NCBI RefSeq assembly: GCF_030269925.1
Contig: NC_085110.1
Span: 6,386,001 to 6,450,000, forward strand
Length of the DNA stretch: 64,000 nt
Reading direction: 5' to 3'
Source: Bombyx mori
Taxonomy: Eukaryota; Arthropoda; Insecta; Lepidoptera; Bombycidae
The position numbers and the translations under genes were made by a program. Below are positions 1 to 11,997 of the stretch, one piece after another (the first letter of the stretch is position 1; every line of letters begins with the position of its first letter). The notes below the pieces were generated by a model. It was not told the DNA's origin. It made no database searches and worked only from the letters and a program-made list of their open reading frames with translations.

Positions 1-158
1 AAGATCTGGCGAGAAACTCAGTGGGCTGTGTCTATGGGTTAATTTACTCGTCAATCCCTTTGCAAGCGACGGGTTCGGCAAGAACGGCGGCCGGTGCTTG
101 AGGTACCTAAAAGCACCGTTAATGGATCGGGAAGATCCGTAATGACGTGCTTAGGGCA
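1..158 (+). repeat. Bm1-type SINE, right-hand part (cut by window edge)
   Basis: The window opens inside a copy of the Bm1-like family. The GGCGAGAAACTCAGTGGGCT block is followed by a GACGGGTTCGGCAAGAACGG block and AAAGCACCGTTAATGGATCG. The fuller copies at 42847 and 62574 (reverse) show the same order. The left half lies outside the window. The name Bm1 is from memory; the family itself is supported by several internal copies. Confidence 0.75.
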
Positions 159-670
159 AATTTCCCGCTAAAACCATAAACTAACGGGAAGAGTTGTGGT
201 GTTCATAGATTATTTCCAATGATCGAAATAAATTTATTAGTTCAGACTAATAATTATATCCGCTTACTAGATGAATACACGACTCGCTATGAAAGTTTAA
301 AAGTTGTGTACCAATCATTAAAGCAATAGCTTTGTACAACGGTAATGCCATACCCGTAATCTTGTAAAATACGAACATAAATCAGTGATAAGGTCTTGTG
401 GTATTGCGTGCATGTTGTTAATAGAATGCTGTGCGCAAAGCAGATCGAATCTAAATAGTTTTACGGGGCTAGTTTAAAGATAAAACACGGCACTGCTCCA
501 AGCATACTGATGATAAAATCGTGAAACGGCAGCCATTGTTTAAGTCGGGATTTTGAGGTCGGTTTTAAGTAGCCTTTGGTTCAGGCGATTCGATAAAGTT
601 TCGCTATTGAATTGTTTTTTCCACCTGATTTGATATTTTGACTTTTCTATGCATATTTTGATTTCCAAAC
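159..670. other. No recognisable feature
   Basis: A+T-rich DNA between a Bm1-type SINE and a tRNA-derived SINE. I see no open frame of note, terminal repeats or known repeat family. Confidence 0.4.
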
Positions 671-928
671 AATAAATAAATAAATATTTACTAACAGTCA
701 CGCCACGTTAACTGGTCCCGTGATAAGTTCGTAAAGAACTTGTGTTACAGGTACCAGATAACGGAAATAAATGTAAGATTTTTATTATACACATACACAT
801 ATTTAATATACATCCATAACCCTGGAAAAGACATTTATATTTATCATACAAATATCTTTCCTTGGCGGGATTCGAACCCGCGACCCTCTTGTGTAGTGAC
901 CATGTCACTTACCACTGCACCAGACGGC
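671..928 (-). repeat. tRNA-derived SINE (family C), full length
   Basis: Read on the minus strand, the element starts with a tRNA-like head at about 928-866. It has an A-box-like TGGTGCAGTGGTAAGTG and a near-perfect B box GGGTTCGAATCCCG. An A+T-rich body follows, then an end of GTTAACGTGGCGTGACTGTTAG and a (TTTA)n tail. A second full copy is at 34801-35048, and a headless copy of the tail is at 31889-32040. The tail and multiple copies show it is a SINE and not a tRNA gene. Confidence 0.75.
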
Positions 929-1762
929 AATAAAAGCTCACACGCTTAATTTAAACTAACATGTCTCGTATCACGGAGCTCTTTTAATAAGATGTGTCCT
1001 TAAATGTTTTATTTATTAATTTATGAATTCATTTTTTTTATTGAAGGTGCAAATGATTATTTCTTAACTGCCAAAATGCCCTAAGCAAAATTGTACCCTA
1101 TTGTCTACTCAATACGTATCGCTCTAATCTGTAACAAAAGGAATACCGTAATCATTCCGGCTTAATGATTCAGTTAACCCCGTCGAATGTCATTTAATTT
1201 TCAAGGGGGAAAGCTTACGTGCCAAGGCTTCGTTTTATCACGATCCAATTAAAGTATGTTGCACAATAAACTGCAGGTAAGGTCGAATGAATTAGGTAAA
1301 TTACTACAGTAGCCCTTAATGTAACGAGTATGCAAATCGTGGTGAATACTCCTTTTAATACAAAAGGCAGAGGACAAAGGTCGACTTATTTTAAAACTAT
1401 CCAGAACTGTACCGTGTTTGGTTTGTTTCGATTAGATCAGAACAAAAGTAGCGAGCTTTCAGTGTTTATTAACAAATAATAGAAAATAGATAACTAGGAA
1501 CTAATCGTGCACGGTCATCCTGCCATCCAAATTAGGATTCCCTGTGTTATGTGTCCCAGCGACTGACATACATATTTATATACGTTTAAACATATAGGTA
1601 CATATATAAATAGTAAACACCCAGACATAGAGCAAACAACAAATAAACAAACCTGAATAGGTTTGTTTGCAACCACACGAATGTTTGATGTGGGAATCGG
1701 CGCAACGATCAGGACCACTAACTGCATCAACGCGTCAGTCAAAAAACAAGAACACAAAATAA
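929..1762. other. No recognisable feature
   Basis: Low-complexity A+T-rich DNA. The open frame at 1515-1829 (minus) has no recognisable motif, and its end runs into the mariner terminal region, so I do not call it a gene. Confidence 0.35.
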
Positions 1763-3005
1763 TAGGGGTTAAAGTATGTAATTGCCGTTTTATTGTAATA
1801 GGTACTTCGAATTGATATAGAACCTTCACGGTTTGGGATTTTTAAGTGAAACTTTTTTCAAAGGGTACCTATGAGGTTCTTCTTTTAAAAAATGTGCAAT
1901 ATTCGATTATCGACTTTAAATTGTTTTTTTATTCAGCTTAGACAAGAAAGATGGATCCTTCGAAAATTCGAGTGATTTTTGAATACGAGTTCCGACCGGA
2001 ACTAACGCTGCAGAAACAGCTCGCAACATCAATGTTGCGTTTGGAGAGGGGACTGCTAATGAACGCACCATGCTATTTTGGTTTAAACGCTTTCGTGATA
2101 GAAATTTTGATTTGAAGAACGAACCACGTGGAAGACCGCTTGCACATGTGAATAACAATGAATTGAAAGAGATGGTGAAAGCCGATTCGTGCCAAACTAC
2201 CCAAGAATTAACGGCATGGCTTAACGTTACCTTACCAACAATATTGACTCATTTGCGTCAAATCAATAAAATAAAAAAATATGAGAAATGGGTGCCTCAT
2301 GATTTGACTAATCTGCAGAAAGAAAAGCGTGTTGAAACTTGTGTTGCCTTGTTGAATCGATACAGAAATGAGGTATATTAGATCGAATTGTGACATGTGA
2401 TAAAAAGTGGATTCTTTACGATAACCGTAAGCGAAATATGCAATGGCTGACCCCAGGTCAAACGCCACAACAATGCCCTAAAGCAAAGCTGACCAATAAA
2501 ATGGTAATGGTAACTGTTTGGTGGTCTCAGCATGGTGTTATTCACTATAGCATTTTCTGATCTGGTCAAGTAATAGCGGCAGATGTCTATTGTGTCAAAC
2601 TACAAACAATGATAGCAAAACTTCCAGTGAAACAGCCCCGACTCATGAATCGATCTTCACCATGATTGCTCCATGATAACGCAAGACCTCATACAGCACG
2701 AGAAACCGTTTTAACTCTACAGGAACTGCAATTAGAAACCATTCGGCACTTTCCGTATTCGCCAGATCTTGCGCCAACGGATTAACATTTTTTTCGTCAT
2801 TTGGACAATTTTCTATGTGATAAAAAGTTTTCTTCCCAGACGCCAGTACAAAATGCTTTCACATAATTTGTAGAATCTAGATCATTATAGTTCTATCGCA
2901 AAGGCATAAATACCTTCCTATTAGATGGCAGTAATGTATAGATAATAAAGGTAGATATTTTGATTGAATAAATATGTTTAATTAAAATTAAATTGCTTTG
3001 CGTTT
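1763..3005 (+). mobile_element. Mariner element, decayed, 3' terminal repeat not seen
   Basis: The left end TAGGGGTTAAAGTATGTAATTGCC matches the left end of the short derivative at 52516 (TAGGGGTTAAAGTATGAAAATTGCC), so it is very likely the 5' terminal repeat. A broken transposase frame follows at 1951-2971. I cannot find the matching inverted end near 3000; a LINE tail begins at about 3024, so the right end may be truncated. Confidence 0.75.
1951..2971 (+). pseudogene. Mariner transposase (D,D34D), frameshifted
   Basis: This once encoded a cut-and-paste transposase acting on TA target sites. A start ATG at 1951 opens an N-terminal helix-turn-helix-like segment (MDPSKIRVIFEYEFR). The frame then shifts into the open stretch ending at 2381, which carries WFKRF and WVPHDL, typical of mariner. 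Another shift leads to CDKKWILYDN (first catalytic Asp), LLHDNARPHTA (second Asp) and YSPDLAPTD (third Asp, 34 residues after the second, the mariner spacing). At least two frameshifts and several stops disrupt it, for example between the second and third Asp region and the C-terminus. The C-terminal part shares sequence with the internal segment of 52516-52818. It cannot make active protein as read. Confidence 0.85.
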
Positions 3006-3023
3006 TTTATTCAGAACTAATAT

Positions 3024-3146
3024 AATCATCAGCCTATAGCAGTCCACTGCTGGACATAGGCCTCTCCAATTGTTCACCACTGAGCACGATCCTCGGCTTC
3101 TCTCATCCAGTTCCTGCCAGCCACCCTGCACAGATCATCACTAACA
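3024..3146 (-). repeat. LINE 3' end fragment with GAT-type tail
   Basis: The stretch beginning TCATCAGCCTATAGCAGTCC and containing ACTGCTGGACATAGGCCTC is, reversed, a common lepidopteran LINE 3' end finishing in a GAT-rich tail. Only the tail is present. It directly follows the truncated mariner end. Confidence 0.55.
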
Positions 3147-3635
3147 CAACGACGATAAAAAAAACGCAAGATTAAACTATGAAAGTAGTCTTAATTATAT
3201 CCATGACCCGCGAAAACTAAATATCAACTAAGATACTATCATGTTTTTTCAGTTTTTATATCACAAGCGTATCGTATAATATTTATTAATCAAAGCCAAT
3301 TTAATATTAGCATACAACGTAATTTTTACTGATCACGCAATGAGTGAGTGACATCTGAAAATTTTCGATCAATTAACTTATTAGTGTGCATAATTACGTG
3401 CCCTTAATAGAGTTAACATGACCCTGCACTGCTGTAGTAATAACGTACGGTTAACTAATGTCCGTGGTCATAAGCCTCGTTAGCATGAATAAATATTCAT
3501 TAGCGTCACCGAGCAAGATTAATGAAGCTACACCTGTCTAGGGGTATTTTAGACCCTTGAGCAGACCGCGTTGTCTTGCGTTGTCTCGTGCTGTAGCAGA
3601 TAGTCGAGATGACGCTCTGTATTTTTGTTACAAAC

Positions 3636-3923
3636 TATATACATAAAAATCAGTTGCTGTTCGTTAGTCTCGCTAAAACTCAAGAACGGCTGGACTGATT
3701 TGGCTAATTTTGGTCTTGAATTACTTGTAGAAGTCCAGAGAAGGTTTAAAAGGTAGATAAATATGAAAATGGTCGGAATTAAATAAAAATAAGAATTTTA
3801 TTTTTCCTTTGATGTGTCCCCCGTCGGACGGATTCCTTTTGTTTGTTTTAAGTTTATTTTATACAAAAGTTTAGGTCTTTTATTTATCGATTGAGGCACT
3901 ACGAAGTCTGCCGGGTCATCTAG
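3636..3923 (+). mobile_element. Short Helitron, family H2 (5' end degraded)
   Basis: It contains GCTGTTCGTTAGTCTCGCTA near the left end and GAAGTCTGCCGGGTCATCTAG at the right end, followed by T. Copies at 4799-5087 (plus) and 17333-17623 (minus) match along the length. The left end lacks the TC seen at 4799. No protein is coded. Confidence 0.75.
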
Positions 3924-4156
3924 TGGTACAATATTTGTAGCGTATACGCAGAGCTCTGTGGCGAAGTGATAACTGTGGTTCGCATACGTAGCGTGACTAT
4001 CGTAGATAGATGTGAAATTGAAGTTTCATTGCGTTGGAATAACGCCTACTTTGCCCTTGAAATTGGAATTCCGGATTGGTTTTGAACTGAAATAGGCAGG
4101 ATAGTGATGTTACCTTGTAATAGCTCACAAAGCGTAGCAGTCTGTAAGAAATATAT

Positions 4157-4297
4157 GTAACTATATTGAGACCTTAGAACTTATATCTCAAGGTGGTGGC
4201 GCATTTACGTTGTAAATGTCTATGAGCTCCAGTAACCACTTTACACCAGATGGGCTATGAGCCCGTCCACACATCTAAGCAATAAATAAAAAAACAC
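4157..4297 (+). repeat. SINE B, 5'-truncated copy
   Basis: Only the right part of the GGTGGTAGGACC-core SINE is present: GAGACCTTAGAACTTATATC, AATGTCTATGAGCTCCAGTA and a CTAAGCAATAAATAAAAAA end. 5' truncation is usual for LINE-driven copying. Confidence 0.8.
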
Positions 4298-4798
4298 ATT
4301 TAGCGTGATATAAATGAACGAAGAATATTAGGACGATTCTCAAACTATGGACTATCGACAAGGGCGTAATTACAGTAGCTCGGGTATGAGCATATACCGA
4401 TATTCACATTTAATAGTCGAATTGAGTATTGCCATCTAAGATCCTGTAGCCACATATATAGAAGTGAAAGTCAATTTAAACTTTGACAGCATTTAATATC
4501 GAACGATTTAAATTTCATGTACGTCGACCTCGGAATTCCTCAAAATTACTTCTCATTCAATATTCTCCGACGAATCGGGACGAAACATTTTAATAATAGG
4601 CATCGCGATATTGAGTTCATAATGTTCGCGAAGCTGATAAACTGACAAAATTCCTGAGGAAACTTGGAATGACACCTTTACAGGAGATGAATAGCTTCGA
4701 AAGCAACGTTTTGAAGTCAAATAATGACAACTTCGAAGGTTTCGACTGGAAAACTTGGTTACGCTTGAACTGTTTTGCTATTTTTTAAATTATAAGAA

Positions 4799-5087
4799 TC
4801 TATATATGTATATAAAAATGAATTGCTGTTCGTTAGTCTCGCTAAACCTCGAGAACGGCAGGACCGATTTGGCTAATTTTGGTCTTGAATTATTTGTGGA
4901 GGTCCAGAGAAGGTTTAAAAGGTAAATAGATAAATATTTAAATGGTCCAAATTAAATAAAAATAACAATTTTGTGTTTCCTTTGGTGCCGCCAGTCGGAC
5001 GTTTGTTTCTTTTGAGTTTATTTTATACAAAAGTTTAGGTCTTTTATTAATCGATTGAAGCACTACGAAGTCTGCCGGGTCAGCTAG
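4799..5087 (+). mobile_element. Short Helitron, family H2, intact ends
   Basis: It begins TC at 4799 after an A and ends GTCTGCCGGGTCAGCTAG at 5087 before a T, which fits Helitron insertion between A and T without target duplication. It has no coding capacity. It would need a Rep-helicase from an autonomous Helitron elsewhere. Confidence 0.8.
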
Positions 5088-5368
5088 TATAATATAAATG
5101 TATATCAAAATGTTTTAACGGAGTAACAAAACGAAAGAATACATTTCCTTGAAATTATTAATCGTTTGCCAACAAAGGTGAAGTTAGACTAACGCTCACT
5201 GTATGGATTTTCTTCTCAGTCGTTTGCACTCTTGAATCTTGAGGACTCGTGGTCACCAGTTCGGGCGGTGGTGTGCTTCACAAGACGTCACCATTCCTCG
5301 CGTACCTCGGGCCTTCTTGTGTATTCATGTATGGCAAAAACATATTTTAAATGACTCTACTTTATGTT

Positions 5369-5470
5369 GGCAGCGGCTTTGCTGAAGTCCATGGGCGACG
5401 GTAACCACTTACCATCAGGTGGGCCGTACGCTCGTCTGCCTACAAAGGCAATAAAAAAATTTAAAAAAAC
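5369..5470 (+). repeat. LINE/SINE 3' tail (family D)
   Basis: A short fragment carrying GGCAGCGGC, CTTACCATCAGGTGGGCCGT and GTCTGCCTACAAAGGCAAT with an A-rich end. Related fragments are at 45381-45508 (plus) and 59456-59576 (minus). Only tails are seen, so the parent element is not identifiable here. The open frames over it (5357-5612) are incidental. Confidence 0.6.
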
Positions 5471-6328
5471 TCGCGTAACATCTGCATTAATGGTACTTAC
5501 TGTATCAAACCAAAAAAACCTTGACGTGCAAAGTCGCGGAAGCACACGTATCACAGACATTGAATTTACGATTAAATTAGATAGGAAAACACTGGAATTC
5601 ATGTCCAATTAGGCCCCGGACGATTAATTTACATAATAGGAAGACTGGAATAAAATAATTCCTCTTAAGTCTACTTGTCTGTAGCACTTAACGGCAGTTT
5701 TTGTGTAATAAATCCTATAACTAGAGAAATAAATCTTAGAATTGATTGTGTAATTTCTTACAATGCTCTTCGAATGGTTAACTTTTTCCTTTTAAAAGGA
5801 AATCGTTAATGCTCTGATATCTTTTAAAAATAGAAAGCCTTCAGATAAAAGAATTTAGATAAGTTTTGAGGAAACAATTTATTTTAAGTGGTTCTATATT
5901 TAAACAGTATACAGAACTATTTCTGTTTCGGAAGGCACAATTTAATGGAATGTAAAAACGGTAAGCTAAGCAACGGCAAGCTCAGTAATTTAGTTGTTGT
6001 TTTTTAACGGATCTATACGAGAGAAAAATGTGATAATGGTAAAAAGGATTCAACAAAACTGGAGATGAGGAGAGAGTGAGAGTAGGACGGGAAGAGTAAA
6101 AAAATAGTTTTATTAAATTTAACACAGACTAAGTGGGTTGTGAGTTTGTTCAAACGTTAGAGCAAAAACAAAAAGAATGAAACTTTGGCAAAGCATTGAA
6201 TCTTTAATGGATCATTTTCAGTAAATATTAAACTTGTATGACACGCCTTAACATTATACGTGTGTATGTATATATTTGTAGATGTAGAACATTAACCACC
6301 ACCTTAATTCCCACTTATATATGACATA
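5471..6328. other. No recognisable feature
   Basis: A+T-rich stretch after the family D tail. I see no motif, terminal repeat or persuasive open frame. Confidence 0.35.
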
Positions 6329-7220
6329 TCTATATATTAATACGTGAAGTAAAAACTTTGTATCCCTTTTTACGAAAATTGCTCGGACGGAGGAGTATGA
6401 AATTTTCCACACTTATAGAGATTATAGAGAAGAAGTGCACAATGCTAATATTTTTTTTAAATAATGCATAAAAGATACATTAAATCAATAAAGAAAACAT
6501 TACATACACTACCATGTATTTGACACACACAAGCATGCATACTATTTATTTATTGTCAAACTATGCCCTGCGGTCTGTCAGTTATAGTATGTCAAATTGA
6601 GAATAGATTAAATATTGTTTTTTCTTTATTAATATTTGTCTAAAGTGTAGTCTTGACGAAATTTGTGATTAAAGAAGTATAATATTTTAGTCGTCGTGGC
6701 CTAACGTATAAGACGTCCGATGCATTCGTGTTGAGCGATACGCCGGTGTTCGAATCTCAGGCGGGTACCAATTTTTCTAATGAAATACGTACTCAACAAA
6801 TGTTCACGATTGACTTCCACGGTGAAGGAATAACATCGTGTAATAAAAATGAAACCCGCAAAATTATAATTTGCGTAATTACTGGTGGTAGGACCTCTTG
6901 TGAGTCCGCGCGGGTGGGTACCACCACCCTGCCTATTTCTGCCGTGAAGCAGTAATGCATTTCGGTTTGAAGGGTGGGGCAGCCGTTGTAATTATACTTG
7001 AGACCTTAGAACTTATATCTCAAGGTGGGTGGCGCATTTACGTCGTAAATGTCTATGGGCTCCAGTAACCACTTAACACCAGGTGGGCTGTGAGCTCGTC
7101 CAATCACCTAGCAATAAAAAATAATAATAATTATAGTCCTTGACAATAGAATCATAATAGTGTACAAATTTATAATTTCCATTAGTTATAGTCGAATTTC
7201 GACTATCGGGCGACCACTAG
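6329..7220 (+). mobile_element. Helitron-like element H4 interrupted by a SINE
   Basis: The left end is A|TCTATATATTAATACGTGAA at 6329 and the right end is GTCGAATTTCGAC...CACTAG|T at 7220. Two uninterrupted copies lie on the minus strand at 20937-21360 and 57549-57981 (about 424-433 bp). Removing the SINE at 6691-7123 leaves about 460 bp, close to those copies. The inner palindrome GTCGAATTTCGAC sits near the 3' end. Confidence 0.75.
6691..7123 (+). repeat. SINE B, full length with tRNA-like head, nested in H4
   Basis: The head has an A-box-like GTGGCCTAACGTATAAGACG and a B box GTGTTCGAATCTC. The middle segment (ATTTTTCTAATGAAATACGT) is followed by the ACTGGTGGTAGGACCTCTTG core, GAAGCAGTAATGCATTTCGG, and the end CTAGCAATAAAAAA. 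Together with 56957-57393 it defines the complete family. It was copied by a LINE machinery and lies inside an older Helitron-like element. Confidence 0.85.
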
Positions 7221-7753
7221 TCTTAACAAATACAACAACAACACATATTGTTGAGAAAATATTTACCAAACATATTTACGTGAGCGAATATTATCCGGGA
7301 TCACGTATCACGCGTCTAAGCGTTAAATCGTAAATTGTCCGGGTATTCGCGTCAGTTTTGATTACGAGTGCAGATGACGTTTATGACATCTTGAACTTGT
7401 GACGGTTTACGAGGGCGCGCTCGTTTGATGAGACACGCGAAGCTAGATACCGTACCTACATAATAGTTTAGATTTGTTTCTTTCAATTTGGTTCACGTGT
7501 GTGCAGCTAATTCTATGTTTGTTTATCGCTATTGTTCGTAAGGAATGCACGCAAAATTGTAAATTAGTTAAGAAATCGTTGGAAGTTCGATGAAAGAGCA
7601 GATTGTGTTAGCAATTTCGTATATTCGGATGTATTCAGACACGCGATCTATCTATAAAAGAATAACGTAGTTTCTTTAGCTCTTAACTTTACTTATTAAT
7701 TTTAACGAAAAAACATTTCTGGAGTGTAACTCAGATCAGCTTAATAAATTATA

Positions 7754-8226
7754 TCTATACTAATATTATAAAGCTGAAGAGTTTGTTTGTTTGAACGCGC
7801 TAATCTCAGGAGTCACTAGTCCGATTTGAAAAATTCTTTAATTTTTAGATAGCCCATTCATTGAGGACGCCTATAGGCTATATAACATCACGGAACATCA
7901 ATAAAGAATGTTTCAAAATCGTTTTTTTTTTCCTTTTGAGAGCTTCCGCTGTGTGCGCTGCGGAAACGGCTAAAGTTTCGCTAAAATAATGTATGAATTA
8001 TCAGAATTGGTTCAAGCATTCTCGAGAAATCGGTGAACATTACATAGATAAAAAATGGTGGTCGACTTTTGAAGTCGGTTAAAAAGCGTGATTTTGGTTA
8101 AATAGCTCCTTAAAATTCTAATATTCAAAAATATTTTTACTTTCTACGTAAATGAAGTTGCGGGTAAAATTTAGCGTTATGCCAAAGTAACTATTCCACG
8201 CGGACGAAGTCGCGGGCAAAAGCTAG
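7754..8226 (+). mobile_element. Lep1-like Helitron H1, intact ends
   Basis: It starts A|TCTATACTAATATTATAAAG at 7754 and ends in a short hairpin (CGCGGACGAAGTCGCG) then GGCAAAAGCTAG|T at 8226. The 5' TC, 3' hairpin, CTAG terminus and A/T insertion site are classic Helitron signs. It is 473 bp, non-coding and non-autonomous. Confidence 0.85.
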
Positions 8227-8910
8227 TATTTATATATTCGTTTCTTAAAATTACTATGTTAATGAGCTTTGCTATTAAAAATATCAGAAATTCAAATGCA
8301 CCAAATAAATAAAAAGATAGCGCCGTCGGCTTATGTCGAGAGCTTAATAAATATGAAGTCCATTTCAATACCGACTTAATGACAAGCAGCGCGCGAATTC
8401 AATATGAAAAATGTTTTCGTTTCATTCGCCCGTCATGCAGCTTTCACATACCAATACAATTTACACACAAACTTGACCCTTAACGTTGAGAAAGTTCTTA
8501 AATGTGCCATGAAAGTTCAAATGACCATTAACGTGAAATCTTTAAGAATCCCCTCTTGAAAGGTATCCTAGGGGAGTGGGGTTTACCACGCGGCCATATT
8601 CATTGTTGAAGCACACATTAACCTTTACTATTACTTCAACTTTTGTCGTATCTAAATTTGTAGAATTTTAAGCCAATGGCCCCTATCTATATTGCAGTAT
8701 CAAAACTTAACTGCTCACTTATTCCGACCGGTCCTGTCAGACTGTCTCAAAAAGTTTGCTATTCAAAATTGTACCTAATTTTGGTGGTGGTTGGAGGTGG
8801 AAAAATATGATGAAGCTTCTAGAACTGGCAGTAGTGATGTACTAGAAGTGACCTTTGTCCTTTTTGCTAGCTGGCTATTGTCCTTTGATATTTCATCATA
8901 ATCACTGATG

Positions 8911-9040
8911 GGCGAGCTCATAAGGCTCAGTCTGGAACAAATTGCTAAAATCTGCCCTAGCCAGAAGAAGTCCTTCGCTGATTCTATCACCGGACCGGAA
9001 TCCTGATCCACTGAAGATCCGACGAGAAATTCAGTGGGTA
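8911..9040 (+). repeat. Bm1-type SINE, old divergent fragment
   Basis: GGCGAGCTCATAAGGCTCAG, ATTGCTAAAATCTGCCCTAG, CTATCACCGGACCGGAATCC and GACGAGAAATTCAGTGGG follow the order of the Bm1-type copies but with many substitutions. Confidence 0.6.
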
Positions 9041-10843
9041 AACCGGCGTCGCATATTCCAATTTATAGTTGAACAGATTTACATACTAAGATCTTCGGTC
9101 CCAATATGTCGATTGAAATTGACTTGCAAATTTAAACTTTGACAACATCTAATATTATTACGAACTACTATGACTTATTTGTATATTCAGACCAAGATGC
9201 ATAAAATAATAAAATAAATACCAAAATACATTTTGAAGGTCTTGCAAGTATATATTGTATTGAACGATTTCAACTATTTTCATACCTCGCATAGTTGAAT
9301 TTTTGGCAATATTGTTGTCAATATTTTTTCTTCACATCAAAAATAGATGAAATTACTGCTCACCATATGTACATTTGTAACTAAAACTTAAATTAATAAC
9401 TTTTATGTGTTTAATTTTTTATTAACAGTCATTCCATCTGCATCTTTGCAAATTGCATCTGTTTCTTTAACGAGGATTTCTTAACAAAGAGTAGTTAGTT
9501 AATTACAAACGAAAACATACGCGTTAAAACAGTAACTATGTTGTTTTGAATTACCATAGAAGAAAGCATTTTTTACATTCTTGCTTTAAAAAATACTTTG
9601 TTAAACATCCATAAATTAGGGTCACCGTAGTAAATGATCTCAGTTCACTACACTCCGTGGCACCGTTGCTCGAATCAACCCTATTTAAATTTCAAAAGAT
9701 GTTTCCTAAGGGATTGTCCTGTAAGCGGAGTGGATACGTCGTCGTTTTCCTTTTCCCTCGTGTTTGGCAACCCTATACGAAAGCCACTCGACTCTCCACT
9801 TTGAATAGAAATTACGTAATCGCCGAAATTTTGACGCAGCCCGCGGCGCTTTTTCCTCTTCCTTATCGATGATGGCTTATGATCGTAGATTTCTTCGCTG
9901 CGGTAAAATATCATTGCTTAGATTTTGTCGCTGCAAAATCTAATTACCAAATATTTTTAATGAAAATATGCATTCAGCAACTATATTATTAATAATCCGT
10001 CTCGAGAATCCCATTAGGTGCCACACTTGGTGAATTAACAGTAATCACTTTACTAGTATCGATTTATTAAATCTTTAAAGATCATAAGATATTATGTGAC
10101 TCCTGCTTTTTGCTTTGATCTTTGTTTCGTTTTTTCGACAAAATCAAAAACTTAATGATATCCATCCGTAGAACTAAATGAACTCCCAAATAGTTAGGGT
10201 GCAATTTGCAAGACCGCACCGAGGCCTCGCAATATAACCCTCAGCTAGACAGAGAAAGTCCATTAGGTTTTATGGCTTCTCCCGAGGACGAATAGCGAGC
10301 TGAAACGTTGGAATTAATTAAATTCGCACCTAAACGAAACTCAAAAGCTAAAGAGTAATGACTTGTCGACGGTTTCCTCGACTAACAAATACGTTTGATT
10401 TGATTATTTTTTGCTCTGAGTCAGGTTCGCACGGGTGATTTTGACGAAGTGTATATTAGCTCAGGCACCAGCAATCTCGGAAAATTCATATATTTGCTTC
10501 GTCGTATTTAATGCCTTGCACGATATTGGATTCGATTTCTTTTAAACATTTTACAGCCTTGTAACGAGAGCTTCAAGCCAAGTTTTATACTTTTCTCAAA
10601 CAAAAACAAGCTTTGTTTTATTTTTCCATATTTATACGCTTTCTCAGATGCTAAACGGTTAATAAACCACCGTTATTATATATTTTAATCTTAAAAAAAC
10701 ACTAAATTAATCATATAAAACAATCTTCGCGTTCCCATGCTAAAAGTCAATTAAATACGAATATATAAATAAAGCACAGAAACATAATTAATAGATACAT
10801 ATATTACACAATATTATACTAATTATAATATAGGTACGTATAA
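9041..10843. other. No recognisable feature
   Basis: About 1.8 kb without a recognised repeat. The overlapping frames at 9657-9914 on both strands show no motif. I see nothing I can support as a gene. Confidence 0.35.
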
Positions 10844-11093
10844 TCTATACTAATATATAAATCTACAGTGGTTTTTATGGATGTTCCGTTATAGCTACTG
10901 AACCGTGCATTCGATTGACTTTAAACTTGGTATCCATGTAGAAAATACATGTACTTAATGGATAGGCTAATATTTATATGAGTGTTGGACTTCCTACACC
11001 AGTTGCGGGGGCGTTAATTATGAGAATCTTTGTAGGTGTGAGAAATAATAATGTTAATTTTAAATGCCCAGCGAAGCGGACGGGTACGACTTA
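10844..11093 (+). mobile_element. Short Helitron, family H3
   Basis: It starts TCTATACTAATATATAAATC at 10844 and ends with GCCCAGCGAAGCGGACGGGT, a hairpin-forming block, just before about 11093. Minus-strand copies are at 27906-28120 and 35272-35524. The 3' terminus is less clean here than in those copies, which end in CTAG. Confidence 0.7.
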
Positions 11094-11701
11094 TATACTT
11101 ATATAATATACTTAACTGCGAAATAAAAAAAGACGTGTCTAGTAAATATGCGAAAATAAATTTTCAGGCTCATTTACTTAAATTTACCTAAAATTCGTAT
11201 GTTGTAAGTAGCATTCCGTTCCTATAGACGTTATGTCATGTTCATAAGCTCTCACAATTAACGGGTACAATGTTGCGGCATTTGCGGTCCGCTCCAACAA
11301 TGGAACGCCCGATCATTTTCATTACCGAATAAGATGTTTGGTTCATACGACAAATTGAGGCTTCTGTGTCACATTCCCAGGAATGAATGGAAATATCCGG
11401 TACATTACCGATTCCGGTCTTTGCGGTCGGGTCGCTTTATACGAGTATGTGGTTTAGATAATTTTATGAGATTAATTTCAGTAATTAATTGTAATAACAG
11501 TTTTGTAAAATTTGTTTTGTTACAATCTATAACATTAAGTCTTTACATACGACGTTGTAATTTATTATAAAGAAAGTTAACGTTATTTTTTGATAAATAG
11601 TTTTTAGTTCTATCTATCAAAATATGCACCCGTGGTATGGATGCATTTCTGCCAGCGGTAATTTTTCAATGCCCTTCTTGAAGGTGTCAGAGATACGCGA
11701 C

Positions 11702-11985
11702 TTTTTTTTTCCTACCTTAGCTGATAGCCTTGAGAGGGTATTTCAGCGTAACCTTAACTAGTAGGTGAGTGAGCACACGGAGCTCAAACTGGAGTGATGC
11801 TAACACTGACCCTAGCAAGAGTAGTGCTTCGCAGAATCTAACACCGGATCGGAAACGCTGCCCACTGAGAAGATCCGGCGAGAAACTCAGTGGGCTGTAT
11901 CTTTAAGTTAATTCGCTCGTCGATCCCTTGGTCGCATGCGACGGGTTCGACGAAGACGATGACTGGGAGATACGCGAGCCACTAA
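11702..11985 (+). repeat. Bm1-type SINE
   Basis: It begins with a T-run, then TACCTTAGCTGATAGCCTTG and the usual block order through GATCCGGCGAGAAACTCAGT and CGATCCCTTGGTCGCATGCG. Its right part (after GACGGGTTCGACGAAGACG) is degenerate and abuts the end of a mariner remnant. Confidence 0.75.
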
Positions 11986-11997
11986 ACTCTTCAAAAG

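Noticed and set aside
866..928. Possible tRNA gene (minus strand)
   Set aside because: It is the head of a SINE; the same head and tail recur at 34801-35048.
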